Source: Streptomyces mexicanus
GTDB lineage: Bacteria > Actinomycetota > Actinomycetes > Streptomycetales > Streptomycetaceae
Length of the DNA stretch: 64,000 nucleotides
NCBI RefSeq assembly: GCF_902506575.1
Contig: NZ_LR732544.1
Span: forward strand, 5,568,065-5,632,064
Direction: 5' to 3'
Part shown: positions 41,758 through 50,000 of the stretch, one piece after another
Layout: the number at the start of each line of letters is the position of its first letter
Position numbering within the stretch: position 1 is the first letter of the stretch
The notes under the pieces: model-generated
The model's database searches: none
Told to the model about the DNA's origin: nothing
What the model saw: only the letters and a program-made list of their open reading frames with translations
Position numbers and translations under genes: made by a program

Positions 41758-43566
41758 TTGAGACCCACTCCACTGGTGATGCCCAGCCGCAAGCCCACGC
41801 CAAAGGCTCCGCGGTGGGGCCGGGGCGAGTTCGTCCGAGACGAGCCGCGCGCCGAGAACCCGCTGGTCTACCGGGCGGTCCTGCCGATCCCCGACGACGA
41901 GCAGGAGCAGATGTTCGCCGGGGCTCGCTCATGCTTCACCTCCTGGCTGGAGAGCAAGGGACTGGCGACGCACCTCTCCTCGGGTGTTCATCGGCTCACG
42001 GAGACCTACACCCTCACCGTGACCGATTCATACGACACCGACGGCCACCAGACCGCCCTGCGGCTTCGTCTACGGGAGAGCAAGGAGGACAGGCACGAGG
42101 GGACCTGGCAGACGACACTCACGTCCGCTGTCGACCGCGCGTCGAACACCGCGTACGTCGGTGTCGACCTGGAGCACTACCCCAGTCCGGGCAGACGGCA
42201 GGTCACGCCGGTACCTCCTCGGCTCGTCCGCGAAATACTGGACCACTTCACCGTGTCGGACGGGACGATCCGGCTCACCACGGCACCTCACCTCGTCCGC
42301 TCCGACTCGGTCGGCCTGCTCACGTCCGCTCTCACCGATCCCACCCGTGGGCTTCCGTTGGTCCTCGTGGCGGAGCCACCCAACGACGATGCGACCTGGG
42401 AGAAGCTGCTGACGGGAGTCGTCAGAAACCTGGTCGGCATTGCCTCGGTGTTCCGGCTGGAGCGGGAGGCCGTTCCCGCGTTCCGGGAGGCGGCCGGGGA
42501 CCGGCACGACGTGTTCCCGGGTCAGATACGCACCTATCTGCCGGGCGTCGCCCTCGGCTCCGCCGAAGACGGTCGGCGGCATCGTCTGCTGACGTACCGA
42601 CGGCTCAGCGATCCGAAGTTCCGCAACGCGGACATCCGGATTTCCAGATATCCACGCCAGCACGCTGTCACCACACCGCAACCGGCCCTGCTCGCCGAGC
42701 CCGCGTTCCCAGGCATCGAGGAGGTCCTCAAGGATCTGCGCGCGGCACGGTCCCAGACCGCTGAGTCCTCGGGAAACGAGACCGTCGACTCCCTGCGGGC
42801 CCAGTTGAGCACGGCAAACGAGACGATCGACAAAGCGCTGGAAGAGCTGAGCGAGGCCGCCAGCGCCCGAGACCTGGCGGAGCGCAGCAGACGCGCGCTC
42901 GACGAGCAGCTACGGGAGGCGACCGACCGCTACGAGGACGAGATCGCCGACCACGACGCCACCCAGGCCCAACTGTCCGCCTTGCGCCACCAAGTGGCGG
43001 TTCTGCAGCAGCGGCTGGTCGAGGCCGGCCGGGCGGAGGACGCCTACACGCCGCCGGCGGAAGAACCGGCGCCGATGTCCTTCGCCGAACTGAACGAACG
43101 GGTGCAGGAGCGGATGCAGCATCTTGTCCTGACCTACGACACGAGCAAGGCGGAGGACCTCGACGACGACATCAAAAGTTCGACTTGGGCGTCGAAGGTG
43201 TGGGACGCCCTGCTGGCGCTGGACTCGTACGGGGCGTGCAGCGGCGGCGAGCAGGGATTCGACGGAACCTTCCGGGATTTCTGCGAGGCTTCCCCGCAGG
43301 GCATGCGCACCTATCCGGTGACGCGTGTGGCCATGGTGGAGTCCGAATCCGTGCGCAGCGACAAGAAGTTCCGGCAGCAGCGCATGCTCCCGGTGCCGTC
43401 GGAGGTCGACGCCTCGGGCAAGGTGTTCATGGAAGCCCACATAAAGATCGACAGCAAGGGAAGGATCGCCCCTCGCGTTCACTTCTACGACGACACGGCG
43501 GGCGCCACGGGCAAGGTGATCGTCGGCTACATCGGGCCCCACCTTTCGAATACTCGTACGAACTAA
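41758..43566 (+). CDS. Unknown coiled-coil protein of the defence island
   Basis: A 602-residue protein of unknown function. Residues of about 30-320 form a mixed alpha/beta region with LEHYPSPG and LPLVLVAEPPNDD. Residues of about 330-440 are a long coiled coil (heptads with many Glu/Arg/Ala). The C-terminal ~160 residues form a compact domain ending VHFYDDTAGATGKVIVGYIG. TTG 41758 is chosen because AGAGG lies 6 bp upstream; GTG 41776 and ATG 41779 are alternatives. It is the last plus-strand gene before the convergent ATPase. Confidence 0.68.
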   Translation: MRPTPLVMPSRKPTPKAPRWGRGEFVRDEPRAENPLVYRAVLPIPDDEQEQMFAGARSCFTSWLESKGLATHLSSGVHRLTETYTLTVTDSYDTDGHQTALRLRLRESKEDRHEGTWQTTLTSAVDRASNTAYVGVDLEHYPSPGRRQVTPVPPRLVREILDHFTVSDGTIRLTTAPHLVRSDSVGLLTSALTDPTRGLPLVLVAEPPNDDATWEKLLTGVVRNLVGIASVFRLEREAVPAFREAAGDRHDVFPGQIRTYLPGVALGSAEDGRRHRLLTYRRLSDPKFRNADIRISRYPRQHAVTTPQPALLAEPAFPGIEEVLKDLRAARSQTAESSGNETVDSLRAQLSTANETIDKALEELSEAASARDLAERSRRALDEQLREATDRYEDEIADHDATQAQLSALRHQVAVLQQRLVEAGRAEDAYTPPAEEPAPMSFAELNERVQERMQHLVLTYDTSKAEDLDDDIKSSTWASKVWDALLALDSYGACSGGEQGFDGTFRDFCEASPQGMRTYPVTRVAMVESESVRSDKKFRQQRMLPVPSEVDASGKVFMEAHIKIDSKGRIAPRVHFYDDTAGATGKVIVGYIGPHLSNTRTN

Positions 43567-43636
43567 GTGGCTGGCCGAGTTTCGTTTCGAGGAAGGGGGT
43601 CGGGCGGTGGAGTGCGGCCGGGCCGTGCTGCACGCG

Positions 43637-44092
43637 TCACGGCGTCGTCTCCCTTCGCGTGGACAGCGCCGCCCGGACGGTCTTGCCGCCCGGCGGGTAC
43701 GGGACGCAGTCCCAGTGATCGGCGAGGGCGGTCACCAGCGCCAGACCGCGACCGCCGAGGCGGAGCGCGTCGCCCTCCGTGCCGCAGGCCGTGCGGTGCG
43801 GGTAGGCGTCTCCGCGGGCGTCGGTGACCTCGATGCGCAGGTGTCCGGCCGCGGCGTCGTACACGAGCGTCAGCCGGAAGCTGCGGCCCGGTACGCGGCC
43901 GTGGAGCACGGCGTTCGCCGCGAGTTCGGCGACGACGATCTCGGCGCGCTCCGTCAGGTCGTCCGGGGCGCCCCAGGACCGCAGTTCGGTGACGGTGAGC
44001 AACCGGGCCAGCCGGGCGCCGCGCCGCGTGGAGGACAGCAGTTGCGTGAAGGTGCCCGCCGGGGCGCCGACGTCGGGTGTCGCGTGATTCAT
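43637..44092 (-). CDS. ATP-binding regulatory protein (HATPase_c), WhiJ-cluster type
   Basis: A 151-residue GHKL-fold protein: N box ELAANAVLHGR, a degenerate G1 box VTDARGD and G2 box GGRGLALVTAL. In Streptomyces such ATPases recur beside XRE-DUF5753 and DUF397 genes (the whiJ/abaA-like arrangement), as here. A 21-bp operator-like palindrome lies 48 bp upstream and recurs before the XRE gene. Confidence 0.85.
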   Translation of the reverse strand: MNHATPDVGAPAGTFTQLLSSTRRGARLARLLTVTELRSWGAPDDLTERAEIVVAELAANAVLHGRVPGRSFRLTLVYDAAAGHLRIEVTDARGDAYPHRTACGTEGDALRLGGRGLALVTALADHWDCVPYPPGGKTVRAALSTRRETTP

Positions 44093-44139
44093 GACGCCAG
44101 CGTGGCGGGAGGGCGCCGGTGAGGGCGAGGGCCGTGCCC

Positions 44140-44160
44140 CGTACGCGGGGTCAGCGTACG
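44140..44160. promoter_or_regulatory. WhiJ-type operator candidate, copy 1
   Basis: CGTACGCGGG and TCAGCGTACG around one base; 19 of 21 positions match the copy at 45302-45322, and similarity continues downstream (GACGCGGAGGGTG against GACACGAAGAGTG). It lies upstream of the ATPase gene. Confidence 0.65.
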
Positions 44161-44282
44161 GACGCGGAGGGTGCCCGGTGTGGTCGGCCCGACCGCCCGC
44201 CCTCCGCCACGCAGGGTGACGGGTGCGGACGGCCGTGCGGAGCCGTCGCGGTGGGCCACGGGCCGGTCGTCCCGGCTCCCGA

Positions 44283-44750
44283 CTACGCGCACGGGCAGGC
44301 CAGTTCGGGCTTCGCGCGGTTCGGGGAGCACGTCACCACGGCCAGGGACAGGTAAGAGGGGCGGTCGAGGTAGTAGCCGTACGACACGTCGGCGCCCGAG
44401 CGCAGACTCTCCGCGGCGGCGTCCACCAGCCGGGCCAGGCGCGCGGTGTCCCGGTCGGCCGCGCAGGTGAACCGGGGCGCGTACTCGGCCAGCCGCTCAC
44501 CGAGCCACGCCGCCGCCTCCTTCGCCTCGTCCCACGTGCCCCGCACCAGGGAGCGCGGCTTGACGAGCCAGTACGCCGTCTCCAGCGGCGGCAGGTCCGC
44601 CGTGCGGAACTCCGCGGCCGCCTGCCGGTAGCGCTCGATCACTTCCGGCCTGCTCTCCGCCGGGGGCGGATCGGGGTGCGGGGGCCGCCGCAGGGCCTCG
44701 TCGTCGAAGCGCGCCTTCGGGCCGGTCCACAGGTAGGCGTGGTGGTGCAT
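44283..44750 (-). CDS. Small hypothetical protein of the WhiJ-like cluster
   Basis: A 155-residue soluble protein starting MHHHAYLWTGPKARF and ending with a short cysteine pair ACPCA. It is mostly helical, and I recognise no catalytic motif. ATG 44750 follows AGCAGGAC. It lies between the ATPase and the upstream DUF397 gene on the same strand, 98 bp from the latter. Confidence 0.6.
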   Translation of the reverse strand: MHHHAYLWTGPKARFDDEALRRPPHPDPPPAESRPEVIERYRQAAAEFRTADLPPLETAYWLVKPRSLVRGTWDEAKEAAAWLGERLAEYAPRFTCAADRDTARLARLVDAAAESLRSGADVSYGYYLDRPSYLSLAVVTCSPNRAKPELACPCA

Positions 44751-44848
44751 GAGCTGTCCTGCTTCCTGCTGCGGGAAGCGCCGGCCGGACGCGGGGAGGG
44801 CCCTGGTCCGGCCGGCAGGGGGAAAGGGTGGTGCAGTGGGGGTGAGGA

Positions 44849-45073
44849 TCAGACGCCGAGGCCGAAGCGCGCCGGGTCGATACCGGCCGCGGCCAGCTCC
44901 GCCGTGGTGAACCGCAGCGGCTGCGCGTCCGGCCGCTTGCTGTCGCCGAGGGCCCAGGCGTCCGCGCCGATCCGGGCCAGCGTCACGCATCCCTCCGTGC
45001 AGGGACCGCCGCACGCCTTCACGAACGAGGCCCCGCTGATGTCCAGCGCGTACAGGTGGGTTCCGTTCTGCAT
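44849..45073 (-). CDS. DUF397-like small protein
   Basis: A 74-residue protein with the DUF397-type core FVKACGGPCTEGCVTLARIG and DAWALGDSKRPDAQPLRFT, which parallels the family's S-x-C-V-E-V ... V-R-D-S-K pattern. DUF397 proteins are small partners of XRE-DUF5753 regulators. It is transcribed away from the XRE gene. Confidence 0.75.
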   Translation of the reverse strand: MQNGTHLYALDISGASFVKACGGPCTEGCVTLARIGADAWALGDSKRPDAQPLRFTTAELAAAGIDPARFGLGV

Positions 45074-45428
45074 CTGTGCACCTTCCAGGTCGTCTGAACG
45101 CGGCCGGGACCGACCGCCGCCGCCCGTGCCCGGGCGGGAGCCGACGGGAGGGAGTGAGGTGCGGCCGGGTGTTCCCGTACGGCGCTCCGGACCACGGCGC
45201 TCGCGACTACGGCGCTCCGGACTGCGGGAACGGGCCGTTCCTCCTCGCTCTCCCTGCCGTCAGAGTGGCGGTCGGACGGGGCGAGGACGAGTCTGGCACC
45301 CCGTACGCTGAGTCAGCGTACGGACACGAAGAGTGGACGGTACGGGTGGTGTTCCGTCACGCTGGCCGGTGACTGCGGGGCGGCGTGAGGAGCCGCCGCG
45401 GGTGCCGTACGGCAGAAAGGGGCGGCGG
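45074..45428. other. Divergent promoter region of the WhiJ-like cluster
   Basis: It contains a 15-bp element repeated three times in tandem (45180-45224; CGGCGCTCCGGACCA and variants), flanked by the inverted pair GTTCCCG (45171) and CGGGAAC (45225). It also holds the operator candidate at 45302-45322. No gene is supported. Confidence 0.55.
45302..45322. promoter_or_regulatory. WhiJ-type operator candidate, copy 2
   Basis: Perfect palindrome with 10-bp arms CGTACGCTGA / TCAGCGTACG around G, 107 bp before the XRE start. It is nearly identical to 44140-44160. Confidence 0.7.
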
Positions 45429-46319
45429 ATGGGAAGCGTCGGAGTCGAGGGGGAGGCGGTGGCCGAGGGCGCCGGCGCGCGGGCGGTTCCGGCGGGGGAG
45501 TGGGAACGCGAGCCCCACCCGTCCGACAGCCTCCGCACGTTCGGCGCCGTCGTCCAGGCCCTGCGCGAACACGCGGGCCTCAGCCGGGCCGAGCTGAGCG
45601 CCCGGGTCCAGTTCTCCAAGCACACCGTGGAGTCGGTGGAGCTGGGCCGCCGGATGCCCGATGAGGCGTTCGTGGAGCGCGCGGAGGAGGCCCTCGGCAA
45701 CACGGGCGCGCTGCGGAAGGCCGCCCGGCATCTGACGCGGGGCGAGGCGGGGCTCGCGGCGTGGTTCCGCCGGTGGGCCCGGCTGGAGCGGGAGGCGGTG
45801 AGCCTGTGCACGTACGAGTGCCGGTTGGTGCCGGGGTTGTTGCAGTCGGAGGCGTATGCGCGGGCGGTGTTCGACAACAGCATCCCGCTGCTGACCGATG
45901 AGCAGACGGAAGCCCAGGTTGCCGCGCGGATGGAGCGGCAGACGATGATGCGGGAGCGGCCGACGGTGCCGTTCGGCTTCATCGTGGAGGAGGCGGTCTT
46001 CCGGCGCGGGCTGGGTGGCCCCCAGGTGCAGGCGAGCATGCTGGACCACGTCCTTGAGCTGACCGCGCCGCGCAACGTCACGCTGCAAGTGGTGCCGCTG
46101 GAGTTGGAGTTTCATGGGTGCTTGGACGGGCCCGTACGCATCCTGGAGACTCCGGACGGGCGGCGGCTCGGCTACTCCGAAGGGCAGCAGAACGGGCGGT
46201 TGATCTCCGACCCGAAAGAGATGAGCTTGCTCTGCCGACGCTATGACACACTGCGCTCGCAGGCCCTCAATCCCAAGGAGTCCCGGGACCTGCTGGAGCG
46301 ACTGCGAGGAGAGCTATGA
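45429..46319 (+). CDS. XRE-family regulator with DUF5753 (WhiJ-like)
   Basis: A 296-residue protein. The N-terminal HTH is FGAVVQALREHAGLSRAEL with AELSARVQFSKHTVESVELG. The C-terminal DUF5753 domain carries CTYECRLVPGLLQSEAYAR, AARMERQTMM and FGFIVEEAVFRRGLGG. It pairs with the following DUF397 gene through an ATGA overlap, the usual WhiJ-type arrangement linked to developmental control. ATG 45429 follows AGAAAGGGGCGG. It probably binds the two palindromes at 44140 and 45302. Confidence 0.92.
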   Translation: MGSVGVEGEAVAEGAGARAVPAGEWEREPHPSDSLRTFGAVVQALREHAGLSRAELSARVQFSKHTVESVELGRRMPDEAFVERAEEALGNTGALRKAARHLTRGEAGLAAWFRRWARLEREAVSLCTYECRLVPGLLQSEAYARAVFDNSIPLLTDEQTEAQVAARMERQTMMRERPTVPFGFIVEEAVFRRGLGGPQVQASMLDHVLELTAPRNVTLQVVPLELEFHGCLDGPVRILETPDGRRLGYSEGQQNGRLISDPKEMSLLCRRYDTLRSQALNPKESRDLLERLRGEL

Positions 46320-46507
46320 ACAGCGGAACGACGGAACTCGCTTGGTTCAAGTCCAGCTACAGCGGCACCCAGGGCGATGACTGCGTGGAGGTAGCGATCG
46401 CCGAACACGCCGTCCACGTGCGGGACTCGAAGGACGTGAACCGCCCGGCCTTCGCCGTCGGCCGGGAAGGCTGGGGGCGGTTCGTGCGGTTCGCGTCGGA
46501 GTGCTGA
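46316..46507 (+). CDS. DUF397 protein
   Basis: A 63-residue canonical DUF397 protein: ELAWFKSSYSGTQGDDCVEV followed by HVRDSKD and the end W-G-R-F-V-R-F. It is the likely cognate partner (antitoxin-like) of the preceding XRE-DUF5753 protein, with overlapping stop/start. A strong terminator follows. Confidence 0.95.
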   Translation: MNSGTTELAWFKSSYSGTQGDDCVEVAIAEHAVHVRDSKDVNRPAFAVGREGWGRFVRFASEC

Positions 46508-46514
46508 GCGACTT

Positions 46515-46555
46515 GAGGGCGTGCCGTCGGCTGGAGCAGCGGACGGCACGCCCTC
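46515..46555. terminator. Bidirectional terminator between DUF397 and the defence operon
   Basis: Perfect 14-bp arms GAGGGCGTGCCGTC / GACGGCACGCCCTC with a 13-nt loop. Its right arm overlaps the stop codon of the minus-strand lysine-rich gene. Confidence 0.85.
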
Positions 46556-47081
46556 ACCGCGTCGAGGAGTCCTTGGCCCTGTCCGTGGACCCGTAGCCGA
46601 GGGCGGCGCGGTTGATGAAACGGTCACCGAGGTCGCGCACGGGCGCGGGCTTCGGCTTCTGCGCGACGCTCTTCGCCGTGGACTTCTTCGGAGCGGGCTT
46701 CTTGCCGCCCGCACGGTTGGCTGCTTTCGGCTTCGCTTGCTGGGCCTTCTTGGCAGCCGGGGTGTTGCGCGCCGCGTACTTCTTGCGGAGCGCCGAGAGC
46801 TGCTCCCGCTCCTGCACGGTCAGGTGGGCGGGGAGGTCGTCGGTGAGAGCGCGAGCCCGGCTGAGGGCGTAACGCGCCTCATTCCAGTGCTTCGTGTTGA
46901 TGGCCGCGCGGGCCACGCTGATGGTCCGCTGCAACGCCTTGATCTTCGCCGGCTGGCGCTTGGGTAGCGGTGACTCGGCCCCGCTGCTCCGCCGCTGCCC
47001 GGCCGCACGCGTGCCCCAGTCCGCGCCCGACGTCAGGACGACGATCGAGCGCGGGTTGCTGGTCTGGCTTCGGCGTACCAC
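46554..47081 (-). CDS. Basic lysine/alanine-rich protein of the defence operon
   Basis: A 175-residue protein. The centre (residues of about 45-105) is a helical repeat-like region (IKALQRTISVARAAINTKHW, then EARYALSRARALTDDLP). Residues of about 105-155 form a disordered tail of AAKK/PKKS motifs resembling histone H1-like tails, which suggests nucleic-acid binding. GTG 47081 follows GAGGAGG, which overlaps the end of the methyltransferase gene 18 bp upstream. It is therefore the last gene of the kinase-helicase operon. No family is recognised. Confidence 0.75.
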   Translation of the reverse strand: MVRRSQTSNPRSIVVLTSGADWGTRAAGQRRSSGAESPLPKRQPAKIKALQRTISVARAAINTKHWNEARYALSRARALTDDLPAHLTVQEREQLSALRKKYAARNTPAAKKAQQAKPKAANRAGGKKPAPKKSTAKSVAQKPKPAPVRDLGDRFINRAALGYGSTDRAKDSSTR

Positions 47082-47099
47082 GTGGTGTCGCCTCCTCGG

Positions 47100-50000
47100 T
47101 CAGTCGTGCCGGGGGCCCTGGCCGGGAGGCGGGGTAAGGGTCGAGCGGTAGGTGCCGCCCTCGCCCTCGACGAGCGGGTTCTCCAGGGTGAGGCCGGCAG
47201 CGGCCATGCGGTCGTACTCAGCGAGGACCAGCCGCTTGGTGCGGTACTCGCCGTACTTGGCGATCTCGTTGTTCTTCAGGCCGCCCGACTCCGACTGGAA
47301 GGACTCCAGGACGTAGTCGGTGTCCTCGCGGGAAATGCCGTAGAGGTGGAAGAAGAACGCGTCCAGCTCTGCGCGCAGTTGGGCGCGGCGGTCCTCGTCC
47401 CACCGGAACGGCTCGCCCTCGTCACCCAGATCGCGGGCAAGCGGGGTCATGTCACAGGCCGTGTAGACGAGTTCGAGTACGCGAGGGAGCAGGAAGGGGA
47501 CGTGGGGTTCGAGCTGTGCGGGGGTGGGGACGGGAAGCTGCTTCCAGATGAAGAGCTTCATATGGGCGTCGCTGATCTTCTGACGGCTCACGAAGTCGAA
47601 GACCAGGGAGGACTGGGTGGCGACCAGGGCCGCAACCAGCGGAGGCGCGACGCGCGGCAGCATCAGGGGGAAAGTGTGCAGCGCAGCCACCCGAGGAATG
47701 AAGGCCGGAATGGCGGTTCGTTCATTGGTTGAAGCGGTCACATCGCACCAGCCGCACAGCCAGTCGTGTTCCCAGCGTGCTTCTGCAAGACGCATGCTGA
47801 CGCCGGGTACCTCGACCTCTCGGCCATTCCGCTCCGTCAAGATCGTTCCAGTGTCCTGAATCCAGTTGAGAGGCAGGGACTGTCGCGTCGGGTCTTGAAG
47901 CTCGTTCACAGACAGATACCTGGGCTGATTCTGCCGGTTGACAGCGGTCGCGCTCTTGATGACGTCGGCAGCCCGATGATTGAAGAAGTCGACCATCTTG
48001 GCTTCGTACAGAGGCAGCATGCGTTCGTCGCCGCGCACGAACGCGTTGCCTTGTAGCTGCCAGCCCTCCTCTTCCAGGTCGGCGCGTGTGCGGAGAATGT
48101 CCCTGTCGTTGGCGCTGCGGAAGATGTACTTGAAGTCGATTCTCCAGGGGTTGCCGTCTCGCGCTGTTTCGTTCTGCAGTACCGGGAAGCGCCGGTAGAT
48201 CTCTGTTGTGAGATTTGCGTCCCGCCGGTTGCGGAAGATCGGCAAGGTCCCAGTGTTCGGATTGATCAGCGCAAGGTCTTCCGGTGCCACCGTGAAGACA
48301 TTTTCGGGGTTGTCGAGGTCGGTGATGTCGGAGAGGAAGAAGCCGAAGCGCGCGGCGGCCTCCCGCTGGGCTCGGCCGGTAAGTGAAAGCAGGCAAAACT
48401 TATATCCAGGGTGGACACTTTCGAACCACTTGCCTCCCTTAGGCAACGCAGGGGATGTGGGGCGCCGATTCTCGAAGTCCAGCAGCGACGCCAGTACTCC
48501 CCTGCGTACGAAGTCGCCGAACAGGAACTGCCCGCCGGCGTTGGTGGCGATAGCAGTCGGGATGATGGAGCCGAAGCGGCCAGTTGGACTGCACACGTTT
48601 GAGAAGAGCTCAGTGAACAGTTGGTCCGTCTGGAGCTTGGTAACGCCCCCAGCGGTGAGCCCTTGCGCGCACAAGGGGAAGACACCTGAGTTCGCCGCGA
48701 ACATGAAGGTGGACTTCAGCGTCCGGCGAGCGGTCTGGTATCGCTCCGCTTCCGTCGGGTTCCTTTGAAGCCACTCAGTGATCCGCTTGCGCATGGCAGC
48801 ACCCGTCAATTCTGCGATGGACGGTTCCACCACACTGAAGTACTTCTTGTCCTCGAACTCGGAACGATCCCACGGCGGGTTGCCGACCACGCACGAGAAC
48901 CCGCCGGCCCACCCCGTCGCCGGGTCGACCGCGCCCGTGTCCGCGGAGGCGGCGCCGTCCTCCGGGACCGTGAAGATCTCGGGGAACTCCAGGTGCCAGT
49001 GGAAAAAGGCGTACTGCTTACGCAGGCGCGCGATCTCGTCGTGCACCGACTGCGGGGCCGCGTCGCCTGCGGGGTCCTCCAGGTCCCGGAACACCTTGTG
49101 GGTGATGGCCGGCGGCGCGTCCTCGCGCTTGACCCAGACGAACGCCGCGCACCAGGCGTCCGCCAGGTGCAGGGCGTGCCGGTACTCGTCCGATGCGGAC
49201 CAGTCCCGGTAGGCGGCCTCCTTGCGGCGGACGTCGGCGAGGTTGTCGTCCGGGGAGGCGGTGATCCGGCGCAGGCCCCGGGCGAAGGAGGCGTTGGCGA
49301 CCTTCGTCTCCGTCTCGGTCTCGAACAGGCTGCCCTGGCCCTTGCGTTCCTCCGTGTTGCGGTTGAGCAGCTGCCGGGCCCAGGCCTCGTCGTCGCCCTC
49401 GGTCTTCTTGAACGCCCGGTCCGGGATGCCGTCCCGCATCAGGGCCGGGGTCGCGCCGATCAGGCCGTTGCCGTGCTTGATGTGCGCGTCCAGGAAGCCG
49501 AGGGGCCTGCCCGGCTCCATCGCCTCCAGCCAGAGGGACACCTTGGCGAGTTCGACCGCCATCGGGTTGAGGTCCACGCCGTACACGCAGCGGGAGACGA
49601 CCTCGTGGCGGGCGTGGCGCACCGACTCGGCCGTGGGCTCGGGGTTGCGGTCGCGGACGGCGGCGACGCGCTTGGCGATACGGCGGGCGGCCGCCACGAG
49701 GAAGTGGCCCGAACCGCAGGCGGGGGCGCAGACCGTGAGCGAGAGGAGTTCCTCGACGATCGCGTCCGAGGGGTCCGGGTGGCCCTCGGCGCTCGCGCGC
49801 CGCTCCCCCCGCTTGACGGCGTCGTCTATCACCGGGTCCAGCGTCGAGTCGAGCAGAGTCTCGGTGAGCTCGGTCGGGGTGTAGTAACTGCCGGTCTTCT
49901 TGCGGTCGTTGCCGATACGGTCGATCAGCTCGAAGGTGCGGTCGGCGGCGCTGTGCTTGGGCACCAGCTCCAGCAGCGCCTCGTAGACGGAGCCGAGTTC

